Origin: Paraburkholderia fynbosensis
GTDB lineage: Bacteria > Pseudomonadota > Gammaproteobacteria > Burkholderiales > Burkholderiaceae
Assembly: GCF_902859935.1 (NCBI RefSeq)
Contig: NZ_CADIKI010000005.1
Coordinates: 124,001-188,000 of the forward strand
DNA length: 64,000 nucleotides
Reading direction: 5' to 3'
The notes below the pieces were generated by a model. The model saw only the letters and a program-made list of their open reading frames with translations. It was not told the DNA's origin and did no database searches. Shown here piece by piece: positions 1-8,848 of the stretch. The translations under genes and the position numbers were made by a program. Each line of letters begins with the position of its first letter. Positions within the stretch are counted from its first letter, which is position 1.

Positions 1-879
1 AGCGATTTCGTCGGCATCGACCTTCACGAGATGCGCGTACCAGACGTCGCTGCCGAGCCAGTCGTGCTCGCCGCAGAACGCAACCGGCGAACGCCGGTAA
101 AGATCGTGCGCGCTATCCTGGTAGCCCACTGTCTCGGAGAGGTGACTGTGCAGACGCAGCCCGAGACGGCGCGCCACCGCCGCGCTCTCGCGCATCTGCG
201 TGGGCGAGATCGAATACAGCACCGTAGTAGGTGCCATTACGACACGCTGCATCGCCCGTGGCGAAGCATCGTGATATGTGGCGGCAAGACGTTCGATATC
301 ACCGATGTAAGCGTCCAGCGTTTCGGGGCGTAGCGCGGTCGGCAGATCCGCTTCGAGTTGCCGCGTTTGCGTGGCACCGCCACGCAGCAGAACAAATCGC
401 AGACCGAGCTTTTCCGCTTCTTCGAACAGGATGGCCGAGCTGTCGAACGGCATGTCCGGGTAATAAACGTAGTTGTGGTCGGCGACAGTCGCGCAACCGG
501 AACGCGCCAGTTCGATCAGACCGATGCGCGCCGCAAGACGAAAGCGCTGCTCGTCGAAGAGCGCGCGAAAGCGATACGGCGTCGCCGCGAGCCAGGGCGT
601 GAGCGTGGCGTCCAGACCGGCCCTATCGCCCTTGAGCAGCGACTGGAACAGATGATGATGCGTGTTGACCCACGCCGGGTAGATCACGCAATCGGTTGCA
701 TCGACAATCGCCTCGCCTGGGCGCGGGGACAGTGCGCCAATCGCTTCGATCGTCTCGCCGCGAATGCGGATATCCGGGCCGCTCACGCGCGCGGGATCGG
801 TCGCGTCGCCACTGCCGCCGGTCATGATGGCAGCGGCATTGCGGATCAGGATAGAGCCTTGCGTTTCGTTAGTTTGCAT
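1..879 (-). CDS. Amidohydrolase, 8-oxoguanine deaminase/chlorohydrolase-like (partial)
   Basis: Starts at the ATG at 879 and runs off the left edge with no stop, so only the first 293 residues are present; the family is usually about 440-470. The metal-binding HxH sits in NTHHHLFQSL (residues 72-81) and a further histidine in HSHLSETVGY (near 243), the layout of the 8-oxoguanine deaminase / hydroxyatrazine hydrolase group. Family members deaminate or dechlorinate N-heterocycles in the cytoplasm. It is the last visible gene of a minus-strand run with an ABC importer and a Rieske oxygenase, 52 bases after the permease, so it probably acts on the imported compound or its oxidation product. The exact substrate cannot be read from sequence. 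Confidence 0.85.
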   Translation of the reverse strand, partial: MQTNETQGSILIRNAAAIMTGGSGDATDPARVSGPDIRIRGETIEAIGALSPRPGEAIVDATDCVIYPAWVNTHHHLFQSLLKGDRAGLDATLTPWLAATPYRFRALFDEQRFRLAARIGLIELARSGCATVADHNYVYYPDMPFDSSAILFEEAEKLGLRFVLLRGGATQTRQLEADLPTALRPETLDAYIGDIERLAATYHDASPRAMQRVVMAPTTVLYSISPTQMRESAAVARRLGLRLHSHLSETVGYQDSAHDLYRRSPVAFCGEHDWLGSDVWYAHLVKVDADEIA

Positions 880-931
880 AGGGTTTGAACGATAAGTAGA
901 CGAGGAGCGTAGTGCGTGGAGCGAAAGCGAA

Positions 932-1783
932 TCAAAGTTGACTCTCGTGCCATCCGCGCAACCCGATACGCGACACCCACGCGGTGATGCCGAACAGTAG
1001 AACGCCCGTTACCGTTATCAGAAGCAAAGCGGCGAAAAGCCGTGGAATGTTGAGCTGGAAGCCTGCCTGGAGGATCTGATAAGCCAGCCCCGCACCGCTT
1101 CCGCCTGTGCCGGCGACAAATTCGGCGACCACCGCGCCGATCAGCGACAGACCGCTGGAAATGCGCAGTCCTCCGAAGAAATACGGCAACGCGCTAGGTA
1201 TGCGTAGCCGCATCAACGTTTGCCAACGCGTGGCACGGTTGATCCTGAACAGATTGATGAGACCGGGATTCACGCTACGCAGTCCGAGCGCCGTGTTCGA
1301 GATGATCGGAAACAGTGCGACCAACGTCGCGCACACCACGAGCGCGACAGTTGTGTCCTTCACCCAGATGATGATCAGCGGTGCGATCGCTACCACCGGC
1401 GTGACCTGCAGCAGGATGGCATACGGAAACAGGCTCGCTTCGATCAACGGGCTTTGCACGAACAGCAGCGCAATCACTACGCCTAACACCGTGGCGAGCG
1501 CGAAGGCCAGCAACGTGATCTTCAGGGTCATCAGCAGGCTGCCGAACAGCAACGGCGCATCCTGGATCAGTTGCCCGACAATCGCCACCGGCGACGGCAC
1601 CAGATACGCAGGCACCTTGAACAGCACGCACCAGCCCTGCCACAGCGCCAGAAACACAATGCCGACCAGCCACGGCGCGATCGCCTTCGCAACACCCGGC
1701 CGCTGCAATATCGGCGTTCGTGTGGGGGCTTTCGCGGCCGCCGCGCGTTGAGTGGGATGAGCCCGCAGCACTTCGCCTGTCAT
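932..1783 (-). CDS. ABC transporter permease, SsuC/TauC/ThiX-like
   Basis: 283-residue inner-membrane permease of a nitrate/sulfonate/thiamine-precursor type importer. A charged N-terminus is followed by about six hydrophobic segments. The cytoplasmic coupling loop of BPD permeases is seen around WQTLMRLRIPSALPYFFGG (near residues 195-213), which docks on the ATPase. The start overlaps the stop of the ATPase gene by four bases (ATGA), so the two are translationally coupled. With the upstream ATPase and NMT1-like binding protein it forms a complete importer. Family assignment is firm; the substrate is inferred only from the oxygenase and amidohydrolase in the same operon. Confidence 0.9.
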   Translation of the reverse strand: MTGEVLRAHPTQRAAAAKAPTRTPILQRPGVAKAIAPWLVGIVFLALWQGWCVLFKVPAYLVPSPVAIVGQLIQDAPLLFGSLLMTLKITLLAFALATVLGVVIALLFVQSPLIEASLFPYAILLQVTPVVAIAPLIIIWVKDTTVALVVCATLVALFPIISNTALGLRSVNPGLINLFRINRATRWQTLMRLRIPSALPYFFGGLRISSGLSLIGAVVAEFVAGTGGSGAGLAYQILQAGFQLNIPRLFAALLLITVTGVLLFGITAWVSRIGLRGWHESQL

Positions 1784-2649
1784 GATTGCACCTCTGTTTG
1801 CCCGGTCGGAATCGATGCGCGGTGCGCGTCGGTGATCAGCTCGGAGAGCGTCTTGCAGTCCTGCATGAAGGGGGCGGACACGCGGTACGCATCGTCCCGT
1901 TCGAGCGGTCCTTCAATCGACACCCCGGCGATGATGCGTCCTGGCCGCGCCTGCATCACGACAACCCGGCTCGACAGATACACCGCCTCATAAATGCTGT
2001 GGGTGACGAACACCACGGTCATGCCGCGCCGCTGCCACAATGCGCGCAGGTCGCTGTCGAGCCGGTTGCGGGTGAATTCGTCGAGCGCCCCAAACGGCTC
2101 ATCGAGCAGCAGCAGATCCGGCTCGGTGACGAGCGCGCGCGCCAGCGAGGCGCGCATCTGCATACCGCCGGAAAGCTCGCGCGGCAGCACCTTGCCGAAT
2201 TTCTCGAGGCCAACGCCTGCCAATGCGTCGGCAACGCGCGCGTCCGCCTCGCGGCGCGGAACCTGCGCGAGATCGAGCGGCAAGCGCACGTTGTCGGCCA
2301 CGGTTGCCCACGGCATCAGGGTCGCTTCCTGAAAGACCATCGACATGCGGCGCCCCGGCGAGCCGACCGTTTCGAACGGCTGCCCCCACCAGCGCAGATG
2401 GCCATGCGTCGGCGATTCGATGCCGGCGAACATTTTCAGCAGCGTGCTCTTGCCGCATCCCGATGGTCCGAGCAGGGAGACGAACTCGCCGGGCGCGATG
2501 GTGAGCCGCACGTCTTCGAGCGCGACGGTACCGTTCGGATAGCACTTGTCGACGCGCTGTACGGCGAGCAACGGCGCTTCGGCCGCCTGCATGATTTCAG
2601 GCTGGCCGTGCTCGCCGGATCGAGCGGAATTCCTGTTGATGCTTTCCAT
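1780..2649 (-). CDS. ABC transporter ATP-binding protein, SsuB/TauB-like
   Basis: 289 residues from the ATG at 2649, chosen because it lies two bases after the Rieske gene and because the longer in-frame extension would lie wholly inside that gene. Walker A GPSGCGKSTLL, Q-loop VFQEATLMPW, signature LSGGMQMRASLARAL, Walker B LLLLDEPFGALDE and switch histidine VTHSIYEAV are all intact. It energises the importer completed by the downstream permease (four-base overlap) and the binding protein further upstream. No C-terminal regulatory domain is visible. Confidence 0.92.
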   Translation of the reverse strand: MESINRNSARSGEHGQPEIMQAAEAPLLAVQRVDKCYPNGTVALEDVRLTIAPGEFVSLLGPSGCGKSTLLKMFAGIESPTHGHLRWWGQPFETVGSPGRRMSMVFQEATLMPWATVADNVRLPLDLAQVPRREADARVADALAGVGLEKFGKVLPRELSGGMQMRASLARALVTEPDLLLLDEPFGALDEFTRNRLDSDLRALWQRRGMTVVFVTHSIYEAVYLSSRVVVMQARPGRIIAGVSIEGPLERDDAYRVSAPFMQDCKTLSELITDAHRASIPTGQTEVQS

Positions 2650-2651
2650 CG

Positions 2652-3686
2652 TCACGCCTCCGTTTCGACGCGAAACACTTCGCTCTCGCCGTGATCGTTC
2701 AGTAGCTTCAGCAGCATGCGACGCATCAGCAACCCCGGTTGATCCGATTCCATATGGCATTCCTGCTGGCGCCGGACGTCGATGCAGGCGTCGTAGTCCG
2801 TGGCTTCGAGAATGTCGCGGTCTTCGTCGGTGATGGGACGGTCCCAGTCGATCAGTTCCTGCGTCGAACAGGCCTCTTCGCTGTCGTTGCGGTAGAGCCA
2901 TTGCGACAGCATCAGCGTGCGATCGTCGATCGGCGTTGCGCAGTTGTAGATGATGTGATGCACGCCGCTTGCCGGATATACGCAGCCAAAGCGCCGCGCA
3001 AACGGCATGAACCAGCGGTTGGTCAGATGCCGCTCGGTGACTTCCTCGACCGTGCCAGTCACGCGATGACTCGCTGGCGGATTGCGCACGGGAACGTGCG
3101 TCTGCGCTTCGAAGCCCCACTCGTTAGGACGGAATTCGTATTTCGACGGCTTCGGATTGTCGAAGAGACCGAAGTTCGACTTATGCACGAAGCTGAAATG
3201 GGAATTGTCGAACGAGTTTTCCATCATCCGCAGTGGGCTCGTTTCCCAGCGCTCGTAAAACTGCAGGATGCGGCGATAACCGGGAGCAGTTTCCTCGGGG
3301 AACTCGGGGATAGGCTGCAACGGTTCGTCGAGCGCGACCCACGCGTAGCCGTAGCGCTCTTCGCAGCGATACGCCTGAACTACCGCGCGCGATGGAATCG
3401 CTGTGCCGTTGTTCTGCGGAATCTTCACGCATTGACCGGAACAGTCATAGGTCCAGCCGTGATAGCCGCATGCAATGTTGCCGTCGCCATCGACAAAGCC
3501 CTTCGACAATCTTGCCGTGCGATGACAGCAGCGATCCCGCAACGCATGCGGCTTGCCGCCCGCGCCTTTCCAAAGCACGATCGGCTCGCCGAGCAGCGTG
3601 AACGGTTGCGGACCTTCATCGAGTTTGGCCATCGGCATGATGGCGTACCAGAAGCGGCGTAAAACCCTTTGACGGGTGACGAGCAT
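2652..3686 (-). CDS. Rieske [2Fe-2S] aromatic ring-hydroxylating oxygenase, alpha subunit
   Basis: 344 residues. The N-terminal Rieske cluster ligands are C53/H55 in RCCHRTARL and C73/H76 in CGYHGWTYD. The mononuclear iron site follows in ENSFDNSHFSFVHKSNFG, with the D-x-x-H-x4-H spacing of the phthalate-dioxygenase/vanillate-demethylase-like class. The first Rieske motif reads CCHR instead of the usual CPHR. Such enzymes insert oxygen or demethylate, using electrons from a flavin reductase; no reductase gene adjoins this one. It lies between the genes of an ABC importer, suggesting it acts on the imported ligand. Sequence supports the class, not a substrate. Confidence 0.88.
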   Translation of the reverse strand: MLVTRQRVLRRFWYAIMPMAKLDEGPQPFTLLGEPIVLWKGAGGKPHALRDRCCHRTARLSKGFVDGDGNIACGYHGWTYDCSGQCVKIPQNNGTAIPSRAVVQAYRCEERYGYAWVALDEPLQPIPEFPEETAPGYRRILQFYERWETSPLRMMENSFDNSHFSFVHKSNFGLFDNPKPSKYEFRPNEWGFEAQTHVPVRNPPASHRVTGTVEEVTERHLTNRWFMPFARRFGCVYPASGVHHIIYNCATPIDDRTLMLSQWLYRNDSEEACSTQELIDWDRPITDEDRDILEATDYDACIDVRRQQECHMESDQPGLLMRRMLLKLLNDHGESEVFRVETEA

Positions 3687-3794
3687 CGCGAATCTCCTTC
3701 AGCATGTTTCGGTTCTCTGCGTGTGCGGGGAAGGAACACCCGGTCATACACCGAGGTATTAGAGAAGAGTGGTCAAGTGATAATGAGCCTGCGC

Positions 3795-4835
3795 TTAGGG
3801 CATCACCTTGGCGTTTTGAATGAACTGCAGCGTGTACGCACTGTGGTAGTCAGTAGCGGGCTTCAGCAGCTTCGCGCCGACCATGTACTCAAACGTCTTC
3901 TTCCAGCGCGCGTCGGTCATCGCACCAATGCCCAATGCTGCCGCGTCACCGCCTGTAACCAGCTTCAGCTTCTTCAATTGAGCGACGCCATACGCGAGTT
4001 GCGCGTCCGTCATCTGCGGATTGTCTTTCTTGATCAACGCATTGCCCGGCGCCGGATCGTTCAGATAGCTTTTCCAGCCTTCCATCGACGCTTTCACGAA
4101 GCGCGCCACCACATCGGGCTTATTCTTCAGCGTGTCGCGCATCGTCACGATGGTCGTGTTGTACGGCGGATAGCCGTCGTCCGCGAACAGGAAAAAATGC
4201 GCAGGAACATGCGCCTGTTCGGCCTGGTAGGTCTCCGACGACGGATAGGCCTGCATCGCCACATTGGGGTCCGCGAAGAACGGTTGCAGGTTGAAGGTAT
4301 ACGGGCGCGATTGGGCGTCCGCGTATCCGTACTTCGCTTTGAGCCAGGGCCACCAGCTGGTGCGCCCCGAGCCGGCCACCAGAATGGTTTTATCTTTCAG
4401 CCCCGCGAGACTCGACACGTCAGCGTGCGTGAGGATGCCTTGTGGATCGTACTGAAATGCCGCCGCAACGGTCGTTACCGGAATCCCTGCCTCAACGCTC
4501 GATAGCGTCTGAAAATCGTAGCCGAGCATGAAATCAGCCTGACCGCCGGCAAGCAACTGCATGCCGTTCACTTGGGGGCCACCCATCTTGATCGTGACAT
4601 CGAGCCCGTACTTCTGATAGATACCAGCCGCGACTGCCTGATAGAAACCGCCATGCTCGGCCTGTGCATACCAGTTGGTGAGCAAGGTGACGTGATCCGT
4701 AGCATGGGCAAACGGCGCGGCAATCAGCCCACCGGTCAGCGTCACGGCAGACACGCTGCGTGCAACGAATGAGCGGTGAGAACCGAACAAGCGGAAGACG
4801 CGGGACAGCAAATGCAAAGGGCTCAGAACACGCAT
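3795..4835 (-). CDS. Periplasmic substrate-binding protein, NMT1/THI5-like
   Basis: 346 residues from the ATG at 4835, which has GGAG about 8 bases upstream; the longer in-frame reading has no comparable site. A signal peptide is visible: basic start, hydrophobic run, cleavage probably after AAPFAHA (about residue 40). The mature protein opens VTLLTNWYAQAEHGGFYQA and has KYGLDVTIKMGG and GGQADFMLGY, the hallmarks of NMT1/SsuA-like binding proteins for aminopyrimidine, alkanesulfonate, nitrate or aromatic ligands. First gene of the operon, 108 bases upstream of the Rieske oxygenase, so the promoter should lie in the gap above 4835. Confidence 0.88.
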   Translation of the reverse strand: MRVLSPLHLLSRVFRLFGSHRSFVARSVSAVTLTGGLIAAPFAHATDHVTLLTNWYAQAEHGGFYQAVAAGIYQKYGLDVTIKMGGPQVNGMQLLAGGQADFMLGYDFQTLSSVEAGIPVTTVAAAFQYDPQGILTHADVSSLAGLKDKTILVAGSGRTSWWPWLKAKYGYADAQSRPYTFNLQPFFADPNVAMQAYPSSETYQAEQAHVPAHFFLFADDGYPPYNTTIVTMRDTLKNKPDVVARFVKASMEGWKSYLNDPAPGNALIKKDNPQMTDAQLAYGVAQLKKLKLVTGGDAAALGIGAMTDARWKKTFEYMVGAKLLKPATDYHSAYTLQFIQNAKVMP

Positions 4836-5360
4836 GACAAAACTCCGTGTGAGGACACACAACATGTGGATGGTTTGGATGGTGTGGAACGGAATCGCCG
4901 AGATAGAGCCAACAAAGAGCATCGCGCGATGCGCGCACGAATGCCCACGCCGCTGGGCGACTGCACAGGCGGTGAGACACATCGTTCGTGAGAAATCGGG
5001 CAATACATCGCGCGCTCCTTGTTGGCGAAACCGGACGGTTCCGTTCAAACGTCGACACGAAGATCGACGCGGGCGCACGGTGCGCCCCAAGAGCAATGCC
5101 CCACGTTTCCGGCAAGATCCGCCGGTCGCTAGCCGCTTCTACTCTGGCTGCCTATTAAGCGAAGTGCGTGCCAGGTGTGAAGCGAATCGCAAAATCCCTA
5201 CGCAGAAACGGCTTTGCACGGTGAAGCCGCAAGGCCAATGCCGCGACATGGATGACAAGTGCACGGAGACGAGGCATTTCGGCACCGAGGCAGTGCGTTT
5301 TTCGATGCGTGGTGAACAATAAGCAGGCGACAGGGTCGCTCGCTGGCCCGCATTGGTCCT
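4836..5360. other. Intergenic gap, probably holding the promoter of the importer/oxygenase operon
   Basis: About 525 bases with no credible gene. The part next to 4835 provides the ribosome binding site of the binding-protein gene, and the operon promoter must lie here because no other gene precedes it. I could not identify a convincing -35/-10 pair or operator. Short open frames on both strands lack family features. Confidence 0.4.
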
Positions 5361-5715
5361 TAATGAAAGACCACCAGCCGCCGCGTCGGCCGCCGGGTGC
5401 CCGCTGAACTCACCGGCGTCACCTCGAAATTGGTCTCTTCATCATAGTGAATGGTGTTGCGCGAGAAGTACGGCGGGACGAACATGTCGAACTGTCGTCA
5501 TCCTGGCTTACGTCGCTAAGCAGTAGATCGGTGCCGCTGGCTATGTCGAGACGAAGCTTCTCCCCTGCAACCAGGACAACCGGCTGCGATGTCAGGCTGA
5601 AGCGAAGCGTGACGGTTCGCCAGGCACCAGAGGCTCCGGCCGCTCCATATCGATCGCTATTTCGCTCGTCGAGCCCCGCGTCTTGTCCATATCGCCGCTG
5701 CTTGACCCGGTAACC
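5361..5715 (-). pseudogene. Decayed 3' end of a coding sequence, possibly an S15/CocE-type hydrolase
   Basis: Two minus-strand frames read like one protein broken by a frameshift near 5485. The upstream part (to about 5490) contains GAWRTVTLRFSLTSQPVVLV and AGEKLRLDIASGTDLLL. The downstream part contains FVPPYFSRNTIHYDEETNFE and ends at the TAA at 5361. An in-frame TGA at 5716-5718 closes the upstream end. The 'hydrophobic strand - GEKLRLDI - RNTIHYDE' order faintly resembles the C-terminal jelly-roll of X-Pro dipeptidyl-peptidase/CocE hydrolases. I am confident of decayed coding sequence, not of the family. Confidence 0.4.
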
Positions 5716-5909
5716 TCACTGCGGCAGAGCCTTGAGGGCTTTACGAGGCCGCGCGCGACGATCAGTACGTGCAGCACGAGTTGGAGTTTCCTGCGCGAGA
5801 GAACGACCATAAGAACCATCTTGCGAGCGGACTTCATGGCCTGGAACGAACGGGGAAGTGACAGATTTACTGCGTCTGATGCGAAGTGACAACATTGCTG
5901 CGCTTGACG

Positions 5910-7400
5910 CTAACCGGCAAAGGCTTCTCCCCCCGGGCTCGTCCGGATTCCGGGCGCGAGCCGTGTCCATGGCAGATCGGCGGGATCCGCTGTCATCGGG
6001 CCGGGCGCTTTTGCCACGAGAATCGCCTCCGCAATCGGCTCGAAATCCGCACGGAAATGCACCGAACTCTTGTTGATGAGAATCTTCATGTCCTCAGGTT
6101 GGATGCCGGCCACGCGATACAGATTGCGGTCGAGCATCTGTGCTTTGCTAGAACTTACCGCGATCAGCACGTCATCGACGCGCAGGCATGCCACGGGGCC
6201 GAGTTCGGCCTGCATGCCGTTCATCATCGGGCCGTCATAGCGCAGGTGTCCGTCAGACAATGCAACGACCTCAAAAGCACCGTCGAATGGCCGATCGCCC
6301 GGCACGCGCGACTGTCCTCCCAACGACAATTCGAGCCGCGCGCCCAGCCCCGCACGATGCGCAGCGAGCGCCGCGGCGGGATCGTAGATCAGACCGATCG
6401 CCGCGCCCTTCGCCCCATTGCGCACGAGCGCGTGCAGCATCTCCATGGTGTTCGCGTCGCCGCCCGCGCCGGGGTTGTCCTGGGTATCGGCGATGACAAC
6501 CGGGCGGCATGCATCAGCGGACAGCCGCATCGCTTCGCGCACGGCGTCATCGGGGGAAAGAAAGGGCACGCGCCACGCGGCTTCTTCGTCGATCATGCGG
6601 TGATAGAGCATATCCACCGCTGCGTGGGCGGCTTTGGGTGCGTTGCCATAGGCCCAGATCACCGGACCACATTCGGGAAAGTCCGCCGCTGGAAAGCCGG
6701 GTGCGAACGACACCGATACGACAGCACCCTGTTCGAGCGCCGCGACGCTCGCGTACATGCCGCGCGAGGGCTCCAGCATCGTGCACATGCCGTTGATCGG
6801 AATCAGGAACGGCAGCCGCCGCGACGCGTGCTGCAGGCGCTCGCCTGCCAGCAGCCGTTCGAGCAACGCGAAGGCGCGCGCGCCTGTCTCGGCCATATCG
6901 ACGTGCGGATAGGTGCGATAGGCGACCAGTGCATCTGCATGACGCAGCATGTCTTCGGTGACGTTTGCATGCAGATCGAGCGAAGCGACGATGGGCATAT
7001 CCGGGCCGACAGCTTCGCGCATCCGTGCGAGCAATTCACCCTCGCCGTCGTCGACATGCTCGGCAACCATCGCGCCATGAAGGTCCAGATACACCGCGTC
7101 GAAGACGTGCGACCGTGCCGCGTCAACGATCTCTCCGGCGATGCGTTCGAACGCGTCGCGCGTGACATGCGCGGAGGGGCTCGCGCCCGCCCAGATGACT
7201 GGCATGAGGACATGCCCTTGCGCTTCGGCCGCACGGATGAAGCCGCCTGCAGGAATGTTCACCTCGCGCAGCGCGAGCACATCGTCGCCGCGCGACATTA
7301 GCGGAAAACCTTCACCGCGCTGGAAATTTTCATAGGTGGCTCGCGACGGCGCGAACGTGTTGGTTTCGTGCTGGAAGCCAGCAATCAGAATGGTGGACAA
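5910..7400 (-). CDS. M81 family metallopeptidase (MlrC-like)
   Basis: 496 residues, the usual family length. It opens with GFQHETNTFAPS and has the metal-site blocks DLHGAMVAEH and SLDLHANVTE, followed by ALVAYRTYPHVDMAETG. The C-terminal half has VIADTQDNPGAGGDANTMEM, typical of the MlrC C-terminal domain. MlrC proteins were described as peptidases opening the linear tetrapeptide of microcystin, but most homologues act on unknown small amides or peptides. It follows the MFS transporter by about 50 bases on the same strand, suggesting uptake and hydrolysis of one substrate, probably under the LysR regulator divergent from the transporter. Confidence 0.88.
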   Translation of the reverse strand: MSTILIAGFQHETNTFAPSRATYENFQRGEGFPLMSRGDDVLALREVNIPAGGFIRAAEAQGHVLMPVIWAGASPSAHVTRDAFERIAGEIVDAARSHVFDAVYLDLHGAMVAEHVDDGEGELLARMREAVGPDMPIVASLDLHANVTEDMLRHADALVAYRTYPHVDMAETGARAFALLERLLAGERLQHASRRLPFLIPINGMCTMLEPSRGMYASVAALEQGAVVSVSFAPGFPAADFPECGPVIWAYGNAPKAAHAAVDMLYHRMIDEEAAWRVPFLSPDDAVREAMRLSADACRPVVIADTQDNPGAGGDANTMEMLHALVRNGAKGAAIGLIYDPAAALAAHRAGLGARLELSLGGQSRVPGDRPFDGAFEVVALSDGHLRYDGPMMNGMQAELGPVACLRVDDVLIAVSSSKAQMLDRNLYRVAGIQPEDMKILINKSSVHFRADFEPIAEAILVAKAPGPMTADPADLPWTRLAPGIRTSPGGEAFAG

Positions 7401-7450
7401 GTGAAAACCTCATTTTTCTGGTTTGAACGCGCCAAGCGCATGAATGGGAG

Positions 7451-8734
7451 TTAGCTGCCCCGCGCAGGACGCATCGCGATCAGCACCAAGGCGCCGATTG
7501 CGAGAAGGGCGACCATCACATATAGGCCGGCATGCAGGCTGCCTGTGACTGTCTGCGCCCAGCCGATGATTGTCGGGCTGAGAAAGCCGCCCGTCAGCCC
7601 GAGGGTGTTGATGAGCGCAATGCCGCCCGATGCTGCGTCACCCTTGAGGTACTCGGAGGGCATCGCCCAGAACACCGTGTAGGCGACCCACATCATCGCC
7701 GTGGCGATTGTGATGCAAGTGAGCGCAACGGAGAGTTGATCGCCGAAATACGTTGCAAGCGCGAGTGTCGCCGAGCCCATGAGCGCCGGGATCGCGCTGT
7801 GATAGCGACGCTCACCACGCCGGTCCGAACTGCGGCCTATCAGCGTCATTGCAATGGCCGAGGCGAGATAGGGGATGGAGGAATAAAGACCTATCTGCAT
7901 CGTGTCCTTCACGCCCGCCGCCTTGATGATCGAGGGCAGCCAGAAGCTCACCGCATAGATGCCGCAGATAAAACAGAAGTACGGCACCGCCATCAGATAG
8001 ACGCGCGGGTCCTTCGCGACCTGCGCAAACGAGTGATGCGAGCCCGATGTGTCGAGTTCAGAGGCTAGCAGGTGCTTTTCGTCGTCGCTGAGCCAGCTTG
8101 CGTCGGCGGGACGGTCGTCCAGGACGAACAGCGCGAGCACACCCAGAATTACACATGGCAGGCCTTCGATGAGAAACATCCACTGCCAGCCGTCGAGACC
8201 GTGGGCCCCGGAAAACGAAGTCATAACCCAGGTCGAGAGCGGGCCACCGAACATGCCGCCGATCGGTCCGGCGAGCATGACAATCGCCATCACCTGCGCC
8301 ATACGCGAGCGGCCGTACCAGTACGTGAGATAGAAAATCATGCCCGGTGCGAAACCCGCTTCGAACACGCCGAGCAGAAAGCGCATCGCATAGAACATGG
8401 GTTCGTTGCGCACAAATAGCATTGCTGCCGATGTGATGCCCCACAGCACCATGATGCGGCTAATGGTCTTGCGCGCCCCGATCCGGGGCAGCAGCAGATT
8501 GCTCGGTATCTCGAACAATACGTAGCCAAGGAAAAAGATGCCCGCGCCGAGGCCGTAGACGGCGTCGGAGAAGCCCAGATCGGCCTGCATCTGCAGCTTG
8601 GCAAAACCGATGTTGACGCGATCCAGGTACGCGAACGTGTAGCACAACAGCAGGAACGGCAACAGGCGCCAGCTGAGCTTGCGATAGAGGTTCGCATGCC
8701 GCTCAGCGACGAGCGTGGAAGGAATGGCGGACAA
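7451..8734 (-). CDS. MFS transporter, anion:cation symporter (phthalate/tartrate permease) family
   Basis: 427 residues with about twelve transmembrane segments. The ACS-family signature FAYLDRVNIGFAKLQM follows TM1, then GYVLFEIPSNLLLPRIGAR in TM2 and its loop. Members import organic anions such as phthalate, tartrate, glucarate or 4-hydroxyphenylacetate with protons. First gene of a pair with the M81 peptidase, divergent from a LysR gene 114 bases away, the standard arrangement for an inducible uptake gene. Substrate unknown. Confidence 0.9.
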   Translation of the reverse strand: MSAIPSTLVAERHANLYRKLSWRLLPFLLLCYTFAYLDRVNIGFAKLQMQADLGFSDAVYGLGAGIFFLGYVLFEIPSNLLLPRIGARKTISRIMVLWGITSAAMLFVRNEPMFYAMRFLLGVFEAGFAPGMIFYLTYWYGRSRMAQVMAIVMLAGPIGGMFGGPLSTWVMTSFSGAHGLDGWQWMFLIEGLPCVILGVLALFVLDDRPADASWLSDDEKHLLASELDTSGSHHSFAQVAKDPRVYLMAVPYFCFICGIYAVSFWLPSIIKAAGVKDTMQIGLYSSIPYLASAIAMTLIGRSSDRRGERRYHSAIPALMGSATLALATYFGDQLSVALTCITIATAMMWVAYTVFWAMPSEYLKGDAASGGIALINTLGLTGGFLSPTIIGWAQTVTGSLHAGLYVMVALLAIGALVLIAMRPARGS

Positions 8735-8848
8735 GGGCTTTCTCCATGTACGTGGGGTGAGTCATGTTCGACAGCCAAAAACCAGCGAGCAAGAGCAACT
8801 GAAGTTTGCTATCGTTGCCGTTCAAGCAACAGTCATCACACTTAACCG
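8735..8848. promoter_or_regulatory. Divergent promoter region between MFS and lysR genes
   Basis: A 114-base gap between two divergent starts. Established LysR behaviour places the regulator binding site in such gaps, controlling both its own gene and the transporter. I could not define a convincing T-N11-A palindrome by eye, so this is positional evidence only. Confidence 0.45.

Noticed and set aside
5886..7301. Plus-strand open frame of 471 codons
   Set aside because: Antisense to the M81 peptidase; histidine/arginine-rich shadow of a GC-rich gene with no family features.
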